Shown: positions 33,277 through 42,415, counted from the stretch's first letter. The stretch is 64,000 bases of DNA from Sphingobacteriales bacterium 44-15 (GCA_001899685.1 MKWG01000017.1:45739-109738); one strand, 5' to 3'. Numbers and translations: made by a program. Notes: a model not told the origin generated them from the letters alone.

Positions 33277-33885
33277 ATGGCAAAGGCAAAGCATACCATA
33301 TCGGTCTCAGCCGAAGAAAAGATCAGGGAAGCTGCAAGGCGTGTTTTTATGAAAAAAGGCTACGCGGCTACCCGTACCCGTGATATTGCCGAGGAAGCCG
33401 GCTTAAATCTTGCGCTGCTCAACTATTATTTCAGGAGCAAGGAAAAGCTGTTTGGTATTGTTATGGAAGAGCGGATGAAGCAGTTCTTTGGGGTCATTAC
33501 TCCCTTAATGTATGATACCACAACAACACTTGACCGGAAAATTGAGATGATCGTATCTAATTATGTGGATATGCTGCTTCAAAATCCCGATCTGCCCCTG
33601 TTCATATTGAACGAAATACGGCATAACTCGGATTTGTTCAACAGGTTCCAGGCGGGCAGGCTGATCCATGGCTCTCATTTCGTAACACAGCTCAAAGAAA
33701 AGCAGCCGGGGATCCATCCGCTGCATTTTGTTGTTTCTATTCTGGGCATGACCATTTTCCCGTTTGTGGCAAAACCTGTGCTGCAATCCGCCGGAGGTAT
33801 TAACCAGCAGCTATTTGTTGCCATGATGGAGGAGAGAAAAACGTTAGTGCCGAAATGGGCGAAGGCAATGATAAAAATGAAATAA
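33277..33885 (+). CDS. TetR/AcrR-family repressor of the efflux operon
   Basis: About 202 residues from ATG 33277 (an in-frame ATG at 33256 adds seven residues but lies upstream of the predicted transcription start). The N-terminal helix-turn-helix is typical: EEKIREAARRVFMKKGYAAT, RTRDIAEEAGLNLALLNYYF, RSKEKLF. The C-terminal half is a helical ligand-binding domain. It heads an operon of TolC-like, HlyD-like and ABC exporter genes, as E. coli CecR (YbiH) does for ybhGFSR. A 30-bp palindrome just upstream is its likely operator. The ligand is unknown. Confidence 0.88.
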   Translation: MAKAKHTISVSAEEKIREAARRVFMKKGYAATRTRDIAEEAGLNLALLNYYFRSKEKLFGIVMEERMKQFFGVITPLMYDTTTTLDRKIEMIVSNYVDMLLQNPDLPLFILNEIRHNSDLFNRFQAGRLIHGSHFVTQLKEKQPGIHPLHFVVSILGMTIFPFVAKPVLQSAGGINQQLFVAMMEERKTLVPKWAKAMIKMK

Positions 33886-33925
33886 TAACGGATACGCATA
33901 CATGAAGCATCCATATAAATATACG

Positions 33926-35182
33926 ATGATGAAACAACTTATTTCGTGCTGCTGCCTGGTGCTGCTTTTGCACACCGTTGATGCGCAGACGCTTACCATA
34001 GCGCATTGCTATGAGCTGGCAAGGGAAAACTATCCGCTCACCAGGCAGCATGACCTGATTGCCAAAAGCCGCCGGTACACTATAGAGAATATTGCAACAG
34101 GTTACCTGCCCCAGATCAATATCAATGGCCAGGCAACGTACCAGTCTGAAGTAACACAGATACCGGTTAAGATCCCCGGTATTGATATCCCGGGGATGGA
34201 TAAGGATCAATATAAGTTGTATGGAGATGTCTCCCAGGTATTATATGATGGTGGTGTTATCCGGCAGCAGAAAAAGCTGCAGCAGATCAGCAGTGAAGTG
34301 GAAGAACAGTCGCTTGAAGTGGAGCTGTACAAGCTTAAAGACAGGATCAATCAGTTATTCTTCGGTATCCTGATGATTGACGAGCAGGTAAAGCAGGCGG
34401 AGATTACGAGGAAGGATATGGAGAACATGCTGAAAAAAACAGAGGCGCTTGTTGCCAACGGGACTGCTTTAAAAAGCAATGCAGATGTATTGAAGGCTGA
34501 GCTCATTCAAACCGACCAGCGGGTAATTGAGCTCAGGGCTATGAGGAAATCTTATGCTGCTATGCTGGGGTTGTTTATCAGTAGTAATATAGATGAAAAT
34601 ACGGAGCTTGTAAAACCATCCTTACCATCGGCTGCTGTGGAAATAAACAGGCCCGAACTATCTCTCTACAATAAGCAAATAGCGCTTTTTGCTGAACAGA
34701 AAAAGATGGTGACAGCAAAGAATATCCCGCGGATAGGGCTCTTTGCCCAGGGGGGCATTGGTAAACCTGCCCTCAATATGCTCAGCAATACTTTTGAAGG
34801 TTATTATCTCGGGGGCGTCCGGCTTAACTGGTCGCTGTCAGGATGGTATACTGCAAAAAAAGAGAAGCTGCTCCTCGGCATAAAGCAAAATAATACGGAT
34901 CTGCAACGGCAGGCTTTCCTTTTTAACACGGGTATGATAGTAAAGCAGCAGCAGACGGAAGAAGAAAAATGGCAGTCATTGCTCAACACCGATAATGAAA
35001 TAATTACGCTCAGAGAGAACATAAAGAAAGCGGCGGCGGCCCAACTGGAAAACGGTGTGATCACCGGGAGCGATTATATCCGTGAAGCGAATGCTGAAGC
35101 CCAGGCGAAACAAAGCCGCATACTGCATGAAATACAGTTGCTGCTCTCCGGGTATAATCTTAAATGGACCACTAATCAATAA
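33926..35182 (+). CDS. TolC-like outer-membrane efflux protein
   Basis: About 418 residues with a signal peptide (MMKQLISCCCLVLLLHTVDA-Q); an ATG at 33902 would add eight residues. The mature protein starts with LTIAHCYELARENYPLTRQHD, the hallmark of OEP (PF02321) proteins, and has two long coiled-coil halves (KLKDRINQLFFGILMIDEQV; LRENIKKAAAAQLENGVITGSDYIREANAEAQAKQ). It would form the trimeric outer-membrane duct for the HlyD-like adaptor and ABC transporter encoded downstream. It lies 16-40 bp after tetR and 31 bp before the adaptor gene. Confidence 0.88.
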   Translation: MMKQLISCCCLVLLLHTVDAQTLTIAHCYELARENYPLTRQHDLIAKSRRYTIENIATGYLPQININGQATYQSEVTQIPVKIPGIDIPGMDKDQYKLYGDVSQVLYDGGVIRQQKKLQQISSEVEEQSLEVELYKLKDRINQLFFGILMIDEQVKQAEITRKDMENMLKKTEALVANGTALKSNADVLKAELIQTDQRVIELRAMRKSYAAMLGLFISSNIDENTELVKPSLPSAAVEINRPELSLYNKQIALFAEQKKMVTAKNIPRIGLFAQGGIGKPALNMLSNTFEGYYLGGVRLNWSLSGWYTAKKEKLLLGIKQNNTDLQRQAFLFNTGMIVKQQQTEEEKWQSLLNTDNEIITLRENIKKAAAAQLENGVITGSDYIREANAEAQAKQSRILHEIQLLLSGYNLKWTTNQ

Positions 35183-35213
35183 TTGCAGAGGATCACAAAA
35201 AATATTTTATACA

Positions 35214-36173
35214 ATGAACTATAACAATGAATTGAAACTTTTTTCCGGGATAATGATTCTCGGGTTTTTACCGGTATTGTTTATTTCCTGTTCAGGCAAG
35301 GCTGGTGCATACGATGCCTCCGGCAGTTTTGAAGCTGTTGAAACGATCATTTCAGCAGAAGCTACGGGAACCATTGAAGCCTTTATTGTAGAAGAAGGCC
35401 AAACATTGAAAGCCGGCGAAGAAATCGGTTTTATTGACAGCACGCAGCTTGCTCTCAAAAAAAAGCAGCTTGAAGCGCAGATAAGAGCCATGGGCAGCCG
35501 CCTGCCTGATATTGCTATGCAAACAGGCTATTACAAACAACAACTGGCTGCCGCTCAAATACGGCTTGATAACCTGAAACGGGAGCAGTCCCGCATCCGG
35601 AACCTGGTGAAAGCAGATGCAGCAACATCAAAGCAATTGGATGATATCAACGCCCAGGTTGAAGAATCGGAGAAACAATTGATGGTCATCAAAAAGCAGG
35701 ATGCTGCACAGGTATCGGCGCTTGCTACACAAAGCTCCGGTTTGCGCAGTGATGTCCAGCCTCTGCTCGCACAGATCGAGCAGGTAAATGACCAGCTTGG
35801 TAAATGCAGGATTGTGAACAGGACCCCGGGAACCGTGCTGACAAAATATGCTGAAGAGAATGAGATGGCAACTGCCGGAAAACCGCTATACAAGATCGCG
35901 GATCTGAGCACAATTATTTTACGCGCTTATATTACCGGTGATCAGCTTGCAAAGGTAAAGCTTAACCAGAAGGTGAATGTGATGATTGATGCCGCCAGGG
36001 ATAGTATTAAGCATTACGATGGGATAGTGGAGTGGGTCAGCGATAAGGCAGAGTTTACTCCCAAGACCATTCAGACGCGGGATGAAAGAGCCAACCTCGT
36101 GTATGCAATGAAAATAAGAGTGGTAAATGACGGCGCATTGAAAATAGGGATGTATGGAGATGTAAAATTATAA
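35214..36173 (+). CDS. HlyD/YbhG-like membrane-fusion adaptor lipoprotein
   Basis: 319 residues from ATG 35214; the upstream part of the frame overlaps the TolC-like gene and is not a signal peptide. Signal and lipobox FISC are followed by the lipoyl-like half motif (AEATGTIEAFIVEEGQTLKAGEEIGFID), a coiled-coil hairpin (about residues 75-185) and the second half (KCRIVNRTPGTVLTKYAEENEMATAGKPLYKIADL) with a beta-barrel region after it. It bridges inner-membrane ABC permeases and the outer-membrane duct. E. coli YbhG occupies the same position in its operon. Confidence 0.88.
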   Translation: MNYNNELKLFSGIMILGFLPVLFISCSGKAGAYDASGSFEAVETIISAEATGTIEAFIVEEGQTLKAGEEIGFIDSTQLALKKKQLEAQIRAMGSRLPDIAMQTGYYKQQLAAAQIRLDNLKREQSRIRNLVKADAATSKQLDDINAQVEESEKQLMVIKKQDAAQVSALATQSSGLRSDVQPLLAQIEQVNDQLGKCRIVNRTPGTVLTKYAEENEMATAGKPLYKIADLSTIILRAYITGDQLAKVKLNQKVNVMIDAARDSIKHYDGIVEWVSDKAEFTPKTIQTRDERANLVYAMKIRVVNDGALKIGMYGDVKL

Positions 36174-36176
36174 TGC

Positions 36177-37091
36177 ATGGAATCTGTAAATGCGGAAAGC
36201 CTAAGGAAGACTTATGGCAGGGAAAAACTTCTTGCAGTAGATGACGTATCTTTTTCCGTTAGTAAAGGGGAGATATTTGGATTGATAGGGCCTGACGGCG
36301 CCGGTAAAACATCTGTATTCAGGATACTTACCACGCTGCTGTTGCCCGACAGCGGAACCGCCACGGTAGATGGTTTGGATATAATAAAAGATTACGAACG
36401 TATAAGAAAGCGTATCGGCTATATGCCCGGCCGTTTTTCACTCTACACCGATCTTAGCGTGGAAGAGAACCTGGATTTTTTTGCCACAGTGTTCGGTACA
36501 ACGGTGGAAGAAAACTATGATCTTATCAGGGATATCTACATACAAATAGAACCCTTTAAAAAAAGAAGGGCGGGAAAGCTCTCAGGCGGAATGAAGCAGA
36601 AGCTGGCTTTGTGCTGCGCGCTTATACATAAGCCGGAAGTGCTTTTCCTGGATGAGCCTACAACTGGTGTGGATCCTGTTTCGAGGAAGGAGTTCTGGGA
36701 AATGCTGAAACGGCTGAAGATGCAGGGTATCACTATCCTGGTATCCACTCCCTATATGGATGAAGCTACCTTATGCGACAGGATAGCGCTTATGCAGAGG
36801 GGGCACATACTTTCTATAGATACTCCTCAACGCATCATCAATGCTTTTCCTGATCATCTTTTTGCAGTAAAGACCGGAGATATGTACGGATTGCTCAGGG
36901 CCCTGCAAAGCAATAAAAATATCACGGACAGCTATGCATTTGGAGAATATGCGCATGTGGTATTGCCTCCTTCGGGTATATCGCCTGAAGATGTACAGGC
37001 TTACCTGCAACAGCAGGGGGTAGCCGGTATAGAATGGAGAAAAGCGGACGTGACCATAGAAGATTGTTTTATAAAATTATTAAAAGTATAG
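36177..37091 (+). CDS. ABC transporter ATP-binding protein (first of two)
   Basis: A 304-residue ATPase with Walker A GPDGAGKTS, Q-loop region GYMPGRFSLYTDLSVEENL, an intact ABC signature LSGGMKQKLALCCALIHKPE, Walker B VLFLDEPTTGVDP and an H-loop region in which the usual histidine is replaced (VSTPYMDEA). The 60-residue C-terminal extension resembles DUF4162. It corresponds to the first half of E. coli YbhF. It starts three bases after the adaptor gene and one base separates it from the second ATPase, so the two products are probably made in equal amounts and dimerise. Confidence 0.9.
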   Translation: MESVNAESLRKTYGREKLLAVDDVSFSVSKGEIFGLIGPDGAGKTSVFRILTTLLLPDSGTATVDGLDIIKDYERIRKRIGYMPGRFSLYTDLSVEENLDFFATVFGTTVEENYDLIRDIYIQIEPFKKRRAGKLSGGMKQKLALCCALIHKPEVLFLDEPTTGVDPVSRKEFWEMLKRLKMQGITILVSTPYMDEATLCDRIALMQRGHILSIDTPQRIINAFPDHLFAVKTGDMYGLLRALQSNKNITDSYAFGEYAHVVLPPSGISPEDVQAYLQQQGVAGIEWRKADVTIEDCFIKLLKV

Positions 37092-37092
37092 C

Positions 37093-37833
37093 ATGGCAGA
37101 GTATGTTATAAAAGCCGAAAAGCTTACCAAAAAGTTTGGTGATTTTATAGCCGCCAATGCCATAACATTTGAAGTGGAAAAAGGAGAGGTTTTTGGCTTT
37201 CTTGGAGCAAACGGCGCCGGGAAAACCACGGCTATGCGCATGCTCTGCGGCTTGTCAAAACCTACATCAGGCAAAGCTACCATCGCGGGGTTTGATATAT
37301 ACCGTCAAACAGAGCAGATCAAAAAGAATATTGGCTATATGAGCCAGAAATTTTCTTTGTACGAAGACCTCACGGTGCTGGAAAACATCAGGTTCTTTGG
37401 AGGAATATATGGGCTGGACAATCAGCAATTGAAAAGCAAGACCGGACAATTGCTGCATGAGCTGGGACTGGAGCAGGAAGCGAAGAAACTGGTATCGGAG
37501 ATCCCGCTGGGATGGAAACAAAAGCTCTCTTTCTCCGTGGCGGTGCTGCACAGCCCGGCTATAGTTTTCCTGGATGAGCCTACCGGCGGCGTGGATCCCG
37601 TTACCCGCAGGCAGTTCTGGGATATGATATACGATGCGGCCCATCGTGGTGTTACGGTATTTGTTACAACGCATTATATGGATGAAGCGGAATACTGTAA
37701 CAGGATCTCGATAATGGTAGACGGGAAAATCGAAGCGCTGGATACACCTTCAGGATTGAAAGAACGGTTTAACGCACCTTCTATAGATGAGGTCTTTTAC
37801 CAGTTGGCAAGAGGAGCAAAGCGGGTTGAATAA
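37093..37833 (+). CDS. ABC transporter ATP-binding protein (second of two, degenerate signature)
   Basis: A 246-residue ATPase with Walker A GANGAGKTT, Q-loop SQKFSLYEDLTVLENI, Walker B IVFLDEPTGGVDP and the switch histidine in TTHYMDEAEYC. The ABC signature is degenerate: where LSGGMKQ is expected it has IPLGWKQKLSFSVAVLH. The neighbouring ATPase has a good signature but lacks the switch histidine, so the two seem to complement each other in an asymmetric heterodimer. Equivalent to the C-terminal half of YbhF. Confidence 0.9.
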   Translation: MAEYVIKAEKLTKKFGDFIAANAITFEVEKGEVFGFLGANGAGKTTAMRMLCGLSKPTSGKATIAGFDIYRQTEQIKKNIGYMSQKFSLYEDLTVLENIRFFGGIYGLDNQQLKSKTGQLLHELGLEQEAKKLVSEIPLGWKQKLSFSVAVLHSPAIVFLDEPTGGVDPVTRRQFWDMIYDAAHRGVTVFVTTHYMDEAEYCNRISIMVDGKIEALDTPSGLKERFNAPSIDEVFYQLARGAKRVE

Positions 37834-37858
37834 TATTCAGTATCGTAAACAATATACC

Positions 37859-38965
37859 ATGAAACAATTTCTGGCATTTGTGCGAAAGGAGTTTTACCAT
37901 GTGCTGCGCGACAAAAAAACGCTGTTGATATTGTTTGGCATGCCCATAGCCCAGATTTTAATATTCGGTTTTGCGCTTACCAGTGAGGTAAAGAACTCCA
38001 GGATCGTGATCATGGACCAGTCGCGCGACCGGGGCACTCAACAGATCATTTCAAAAATAGAAGCCAGTCGTTATTTTGATATTCAGCAGGATATACTAAG
38101 CCCTCCGCAGGTGGAAGCAGCATTTAAGAAAGGTAAAATAAAAATGGCTGTCATTTTCCCGAGAGGCTTTTATGAAGACCTGATGCACCAGCATTCAGCC
38201 CGGGTGCAGGTAATAGCAGATGCTTCGGATCCTAACATAGCAACCACCATCACCAATTATATCTCCGCTATAATACTGGAATACCAGCAGGACCTGAATG
38301 AAACCTTGCAGCAGCCATACCGCATTACTGCAGAAACAAGAATGCTGTATAATCCCCAGCAAAAAAGCGTTCATTCGATGGTGCCCGGAGTGATGGCATT
38401 GGTATTAATGCTGGTTTGTGTAATGATGACCGCCATATCTATTGTAAGGGAAAAAGAGACCGGCACGATGGAAGTATTGCTGGTAAGCCCTTTGCGGCCC
38501 ATGATGGTGATAGTGGCTAAAGCCATCCCTTATTTATTGCTGTCATTTATAAATATCGTTACCATACTTGTGCTCAGCGTGGCATTGCTGCAATTACCCG
38601 TTAATGGGAGTATTTTGCTGTTGCTTGCAGTGAGCACCTTATACATAATAACCTGCCTTAGCCTTGGCATACTCATATCCATAAAAACGGCAACCCAGCA
38701 GGCAGCTATGACCATCTCGCTTATGGGAATGCTGTTGCCTACCATTATGCTCAGCGGCTTTATGTTCCCGGTTGAAAATATGCCGGTGGCGCTACAGGTC
38801 GTTTCCAATATAGTGCCCGCCAAATGGTTCAATATCATTATCAAAGCAGTGATGATCAAAGGACTGGGGCTTGGCGCAATATGGAAAGAGGTGCTTATCC
38901 TTACGGGGATGACCGTATTCTTCCTCGTAGTGAGTTTAAAGAGCTTTAAAATAAGATTAGCATGA
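37859..38965 (+). CDS. ABC-2 type permease (YbhS-like)
   Basis: 368 residues from ATG 37859; the longer frame from 37787 overlaps the ATPase gene. An N-terminal helix (KKTLLILFGMPIAQILIFGFAL) is followed by a large periplasmic domain (about residues 45-170). Five more helices come at the C-terminus, including MVPGVMALVLMLVCVMMTAISIV, REKETGTMEVLLVSPLRP, a motif shared by YbhS/YhhJ permeases, and PTIMLSGFMFPVENMP. It pairs with the next permease, whose start overlaps its stop by four bases (ATGA). Confidence 0.88.
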   Translation: MKQFLAFVRKEFYHVLRDKKTLLILFGMPIAQILIFGFALTSEVKNSRIVIMDQSRDRGTQQIISKIEASRYFDIQQDILSPPQVEAAFKKGKIKMAVIFPRGFYEDLMHQHSARVQVIADASDPNIATTITNYISAIILEYQQDLNETLQQPYRITAETRMLYNPQQKSVHSMVPGVMALVLMLVCVMMTAISIVREKETGTMEVLLVSPLRPMMVIVAKAIPYLLLSFINIVTILVLSVALLQLPVNGSILLLLAVSTLYIITCLSLGILISIKTATQQAAMTISLMGMLLPTIMLSGFMFPVENMPVALQVVSNIVPAKWFNIIIKAVMIKGLGLGAIWKEVLILTGMTVFFLVVSLKSFKIRLA

Positions 38966-40080
38966 GAACGCTGAAGTTTTTGTTGCAAAAGGAATTCAGG
39001 CAGATACTGCGCAATAGCATGATCCGCCTTGCAATATTTGTGATGCCGGTGGTTCAGTTGATCATTATCCCGCTGGCGGCAGACTATGAAGTAAAGAATA
39101 TCAATCTTGCCGTAACCGATCACGATCACAGCGCTTATTCACAGCAACTGGTATCAAAGATCACCGCTTCAGGTTATTTCAGGCTGACATCTTACAATAA
39201 CTCTTTTAAAGAAGCTTTTAAGGCGATTGAAAACGACAAAGCAGACCTTATACTGGAAATTCCCCGGGGCTTTGAAAAAGACCTGATAAGAGAAAATGAA
39301 CAAAAGCTTTTTGTTGCGGTAAATGCCATCAACGGGACCAAAGCAGGTCTTGGTGGCGCATACCTTGGAGAAATTATTAAGGATTATAATAATGATATCA
39401 GGCTGAAATTAGTTGTCCCGGAGTCTTTTAATCCTTTTCCTGTAATAGATATAACCTCTTCCAACTGGTTTAATGCGGAGATGAATTATTATTTTTTCAT
39501 GGTGCCGGGTATATTGGCCATACTGGTAACAATGGTAGGAGGGTTCATGTCTGCATTAAACATTGTAAAAGAAAAAGAAGCAGGGACAATTGAACAGATC
39601 AATGTAACGCCTATAAAAAAGCACCATTTCATTCTTGGGAAGCTTATTCCTTTCTGGGTACTGGGGAATATCATTTTCAGCATTGGATTAATAGTAGCCC
39701 GGGTGGTGTATGGCATTGTGCCCGTGGGTAGCCTGCCGGTATTATATGCCTGCATTTCCATGTATCTTTTGGCAATACTCGGATTCGGGCTGCTGATCTC
39801 TACTTTTTGTGAAACACAGCAGCAGGCAATGCTGATCATGTTCTTTTTCATGATGATCTTCATACTTATGGGAGGGTTGTATACTCCTATAGAAAGCATG
39901 CCCGGTTGGGCTCAGGTGATCGCTCAGTTCAATCCTGCCGGTTATCTCATTGAAGTGATCAGGATGGTAGTATTGAAAGGCAGCGGCTTTAGAGATATTA
40001 CTCCTCATCTTGTTAAACTCGGGATTTTTGCAATTGTGCTTAATGGCTGGGCTGTATTCAACTACAAAAAGACGAGTTGA
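38962..40080 (+). CDS. ABC-2 type permease (YbhR-like)
   Basis: A 372-residue permease with the same layout as its neighbour: an N-terminal helix (SMIRLAIFVMPVVQLIIIPLA), a periplasmic domain, then MVPGILAILVTMVGGFMSALNIV, KEKEAGTIEQINVTPIKK, LPVLYACISMYLLAILGFGLL and IFILMGGLYTPIESMPGWAQ. Both permeases should form the heterodimeric inner-membrane channel of the exporter. It closes the operon; no clear intrinsic terminator follows, but a structured inverted-repeat element begins within three bases of its stop codon. Confidence 0.88.
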   Translation: MRTLKFLLQKEFRQILRNSMIRLAIFVMPVVQLIIIPLAADYEVKNINLAVTDHDHSAYSQQLVSKITASGYFRLTSYNNSFKEAFKAIENDKADLILEIPRGFEKDLIRENEQKLFVAVNAINGTKAGLGGAYLGEIIKDYNNDIRLKLVVPESFNPFPVIDITSSNWFNAEMNYYFFMVPGILAILVTMVGGFMSALNIVKEKEAGTIEQINVTPIKKHHFILGKLIPFWVLGNIIFSIGLIVARVVYGIVPVGSLPVLYACISMYLLAILGFGLLISTFCETQQQAMLIMFFFMMIFILMGGLYTPIESMPGWAQVIAQFNPAGYLIEVIRMVVLKGSGFRDITPHLVKLGIFAIVLNGWAVFNYKKTS

Positions 40081-40082
40081 AA

Positions 40083-40563
40083 GGGCGTATATTTCAATTT
40101 TTCGCTCCTGCACAACTTTCCGGTCGGTGAGACCTGTCCGAACGATGTTCAGTCGGGCGGGCACCATAGCCGTCAACTTAAGCAAGAAAGAATTCGTGGC
40201 GATATAGCATGATCGGTTAAACTTTTTTATATTGAACACACCCTTGCTGCTGTGTTGCTTTTGCCTCCGGGCCGGTCCCGCCACCTGGCGGGATAACCGG
40301 AACACCGCTGCTTTTTATCTTTTGAAAAAATATGCTCCGCATTTTTTCAATTCCGCCTTTGGCGGAACCAGACAAAAAGAGGCGGCTTATCCGGTTACTG
40401 GTAAAAATTAAACCCGATGGTACACTACCATCATAATTATTCTCACCACGGTGATTCGTCCCACGGTGGCCCCGGCACGTGTCTTCACGTGCCGGAAAGG
40501 TGAGACTATGCTTTTTTCGCAGGCAGATGTCGCCACCCTTCTGCAAAAAATTGAAATGCGCCC
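40083..40563. repeat. Inverted-repeat element E1 with nested hairpins
   Basis: Ends: GGGCGTATATTTCAATTTTT at 40083 and its near inverted copy (GCAAAAAATTGAAATGCGCCC, 40542-40563) bound a 481-bp non-coding block. Just inside the left end is ACTTTCCGGTCGGTGAGAC, shared with element E3. Internal hairpins include CCCGCC-ACCT-GGCGGG (40277-40292), TAACCGG...CCGGTTA, and a perfect 10-bp stem CCGGCACGTG / CACGTGCCGG (40472-40495) nested in TCTCACC...GGTGAGA (40441-40505). No credible gene lies inside. Confidence 0.65.
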
Positions 40564-40583
40564 AGTTGAAATAACCTGATACA

Positions 40584-40688
40584 GGGCGCATTCCAAATTT
40601 TCGCTGCATATCTTTCCCTCACCCCTGCAATCCCCTCTCCGCGCAGCGGCGAGGGGAGAAAATGGTGCGAAAATTTGGAATACATCCC
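40584..40688. repeat. Inverted-repeat element E2
   Basis: GGGCGCATTCCAAATTTTCGC (40584-40604) and the inverted GCGAAAATTTGGAAT...CATCCC (40667-40688) flank a CCCCTCTCC / GAGGGGAG core hairpin. The outer arms resemble those of E1 and E3, so this is a shorter member of the same family. Confidence 0.65.
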
Positions 40689-40728
40689 CTGATATAAGAT
40701 TTCAAAATTTTGAGTAAATTACACCGTT

Positions 40729-40950
40729 ATGAAAAAGATAAGTACAAACGATCTGCTGATGGTAGCAGCAGCCGGTGCGGTGGCCGGAGTTTTGATATAT
40801 CTCGCACGTCGTCTTCAAAATCACCAGATGCTCAAAGAGATAGCAGAAGAAGGATATGAAACCGCACATGAAGTGCTTTTCCCCGATAAAAAGCAGATAG
40901 GGCAAAAACTTCATTATGGCCCTGTGCTCCCCGAAGATTATATAAACTGA
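40729..40950 (+). CDS. Small single-span membrane protein
   Basis: A 73-residue protein with one hydrophobic segment (LLMVAAAGAVAGVLIYLARRL, residues 9-29) followed by an amphipathic, charged tail (EIAEEGYETAHEVLFPDKK). It looks like a YtxH-type or lineage-specific small membrane protein; no family is assigned. The coding potential is supported by a clean start, the helix with positive-inside RR, and the ending LHYGPVLPEDYIN. It stands alone between the E1/E2 repeat block and the aldolase terminator. Confidence 0.7.
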   Translation: MKKISTNDLLMVAAAGAVAGVLIYLARRLQNHQMLKEIAEEGYETAHEVLFPDKKQIGQKLHYGPVLPEDYIN

Positions 40951-40963
40951 TTGACCGGTTAAT

Positions 40964-40994
40964 AAAAAAGCACTTCCTCATGAAAAGGAAGTGC
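40964..40994 (-). terminator. Intrinsic terminator of fbaA
   Basis: Read on the minus strand: GCACTTCC, loop TTTTCATGA, GGAAGTGC, then six Ts. It lies 27 bp past the fbaA stop and 13 bp past the end of the convergent small membrane protein gene. Confidence 0.85.
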
Positions 40995-41021
40995 CTGTAA
41001 CTTGCGACCTGTAACTGCCTG

Positions 41022-42089
41022 TTACGCGTTACGATTGATACAATTCAGATCTTCAAATGCTGTTTCAAGGCGTTTAATGAATGATTCCTCTCCTTTGCGC
41101 AGCCATACTCTCGGATCATAGTATTTCTTATTAGGCTTATCGGCGCCTTCGGGATTACCGAGCTGCCCCTGCAGGTAGCCTTCATTCTTTTTATAATTGT
41201 TCAGCACACCTTCCCAGAAAGCCCACTGAAGGTCAGTATCCAGGTTCATTTTAATGGCCCCGTAACTGATGGCTTCACGTATCTGGTCCTGCGGAGAGCC
41301 GCTTCCCCCGTGGAATACAAAATACACAGGCTTGGGCGCTGTTTTCAATTCCTTTTCAATATACACCTGGCTGTTGTGTAATATAACCGGGCGGAGCTCT
41401 ACATTGCCCGGCTTATATACGCCATGTACATTCCCGAATGCTGCAGCGATAGTGAACATTTTGCCTACCTTACCGAGTTCAGTATAAGCATATGCTACAT
41501 GCTGAGGCTGTGTATACAGTTTTTCGTTTTCCACATCGCTGTTGTCAATACCGTCTTCCTCACCTCCTGTAACGCCAAGCTCTATTTCCAGGCTCATGCC
41601 AAGAGGTTCCATACGTTTAAAGAACTTCACCGAAGTCTCAATGTTTTCTTCAATGCTTTCTTCACTCAGATCAAGCATATGAGAACTGAAAAGAGGCTGT
41701 TTTTTTTCTTTGTAAAACTGTTCTCCGGCATCCAGCAGACCGCTTATCCATGGAAGCCATTTTTTTGCTGCATGATCAGTGTGGAGCACTACGGGCACCC
41801 CGTAATATTTTGCCACATTGTGCACATGCAGCGCTCCGGATACGCCACCGGCAATATTTGCCTGCAGGTTGTCATTGGGCATTCCCTTACCGGCGATAAA
41901 CTGTGCTCCTCCGTTGGAAAACTGGACAATGACAGGAGAATTTACTTTTGCCGCCGTTTCCAGAACAGCATTGATGGTATTTGTACCAATAGTATTTACC
42001 GCGGGTAAAGCAAACTGGTTATCTTTTGCATCATTGTAAAGAGCTTCCAGTTCTTCACCAAATAGAACTCCTGCGCTGTATTTTTTCAT
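41022..42089 (-). CDS. fbaA: Class II fructose-bisphosphate aldolase
   Basis: A 355-residue zinc-dependent aldolase of glycolysis and gluconeogenesis, splitting fructose-1,6-bisphosphate into DHAP and glyceraldehyde-3-phosphate. Key elements: FALPAVNTIGTNTINAVLE, the zinc/catalytic strand VPVVLHTDHAAKKW, the acidic SLEIELGVTGGEEDG region, NVHGVYKPG, VFHGGSGSP and KMNLDTDLQWAFW. Length and motifs fit the E. coli FbaA (class IIA) type. The second FBA zinc histidines (NVHG, HGGSG) are intact. It is transcribed alone on the minus strand with its own terminator. Confidence 0.95.
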   Translation of the reverse strand: MKKYSAGVLFGEELEALYNDAKDNQFALPAVNTIGTNTINAVLETAAKVNSPVIVQFSNGGAQFIAGKGMPNDNLQANIAGGVSGALHVHNVAKYYGVPVVLHTDHAAKKWLPWISGLLDAGEQFYKEKKQPLFSSHMLDLSEESIEENIETSVKFFKRMEPLGMSLEIELGVTGGEEDGIDNSDVENEKLYTQPQHVAYAYTELGKVGKMFTIAAAFGNVHGVYKPGNVELRPVILHNSQVYIEKELKTAPKPVYFVFHGGSGSPQDQIREAISYGAIKMNLDTDLQWAFWEGVLNNYKKNEGYLQGQLGNPEGADKPNKKYYDPRVWLRKGEESFIKRLETAFEDLNCINRNA

Positions 42090-42415
42090 GTATATATTTT
42101 TATTTTTTGATTACCAGGTCACCAAACCCATTCCTCCGGTTACATCGTACATATTTCGGAGATACGGAAGACGAGACCTGGAATTATTCATATATATTAA
42201 TTCCTATATGATGGAAGCAGCTGTATTTTTTGCATGTTAAACACTTCACTGTCAATACAGGAAAGCGCGAAGATAATATACTTGTCTTTCTCAGAAAAGT
42301 TCTTGTAAACCTTCTTAACCTTTACCTTCGTATTGCATTCAAAAAAATTATTTTCCGGGAATCAACGTTTTGGTGATAATCGTTGTCCTATTAAAGCATA
42401 ATTAAATTCCCTGCT
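42090..42415. promoter_or_regulatory. Divergent intergenic region (fbaA / second SusC)
   Basis: A 326-bp gap carrying promoters for both genes. On the plus strand TACCTTCG near 42320 resembles a -7 box (TAnnTTTG with one change). No operator-like palindrome or gene is seen. Confidence 0.35.

Noticed and set aside
35082..35213. N-terminal extension of the HlyD-like gene
   Set aside because: It overlaps the TolC-like gene in another frame, and the lipoprotein signal begins at 35214.
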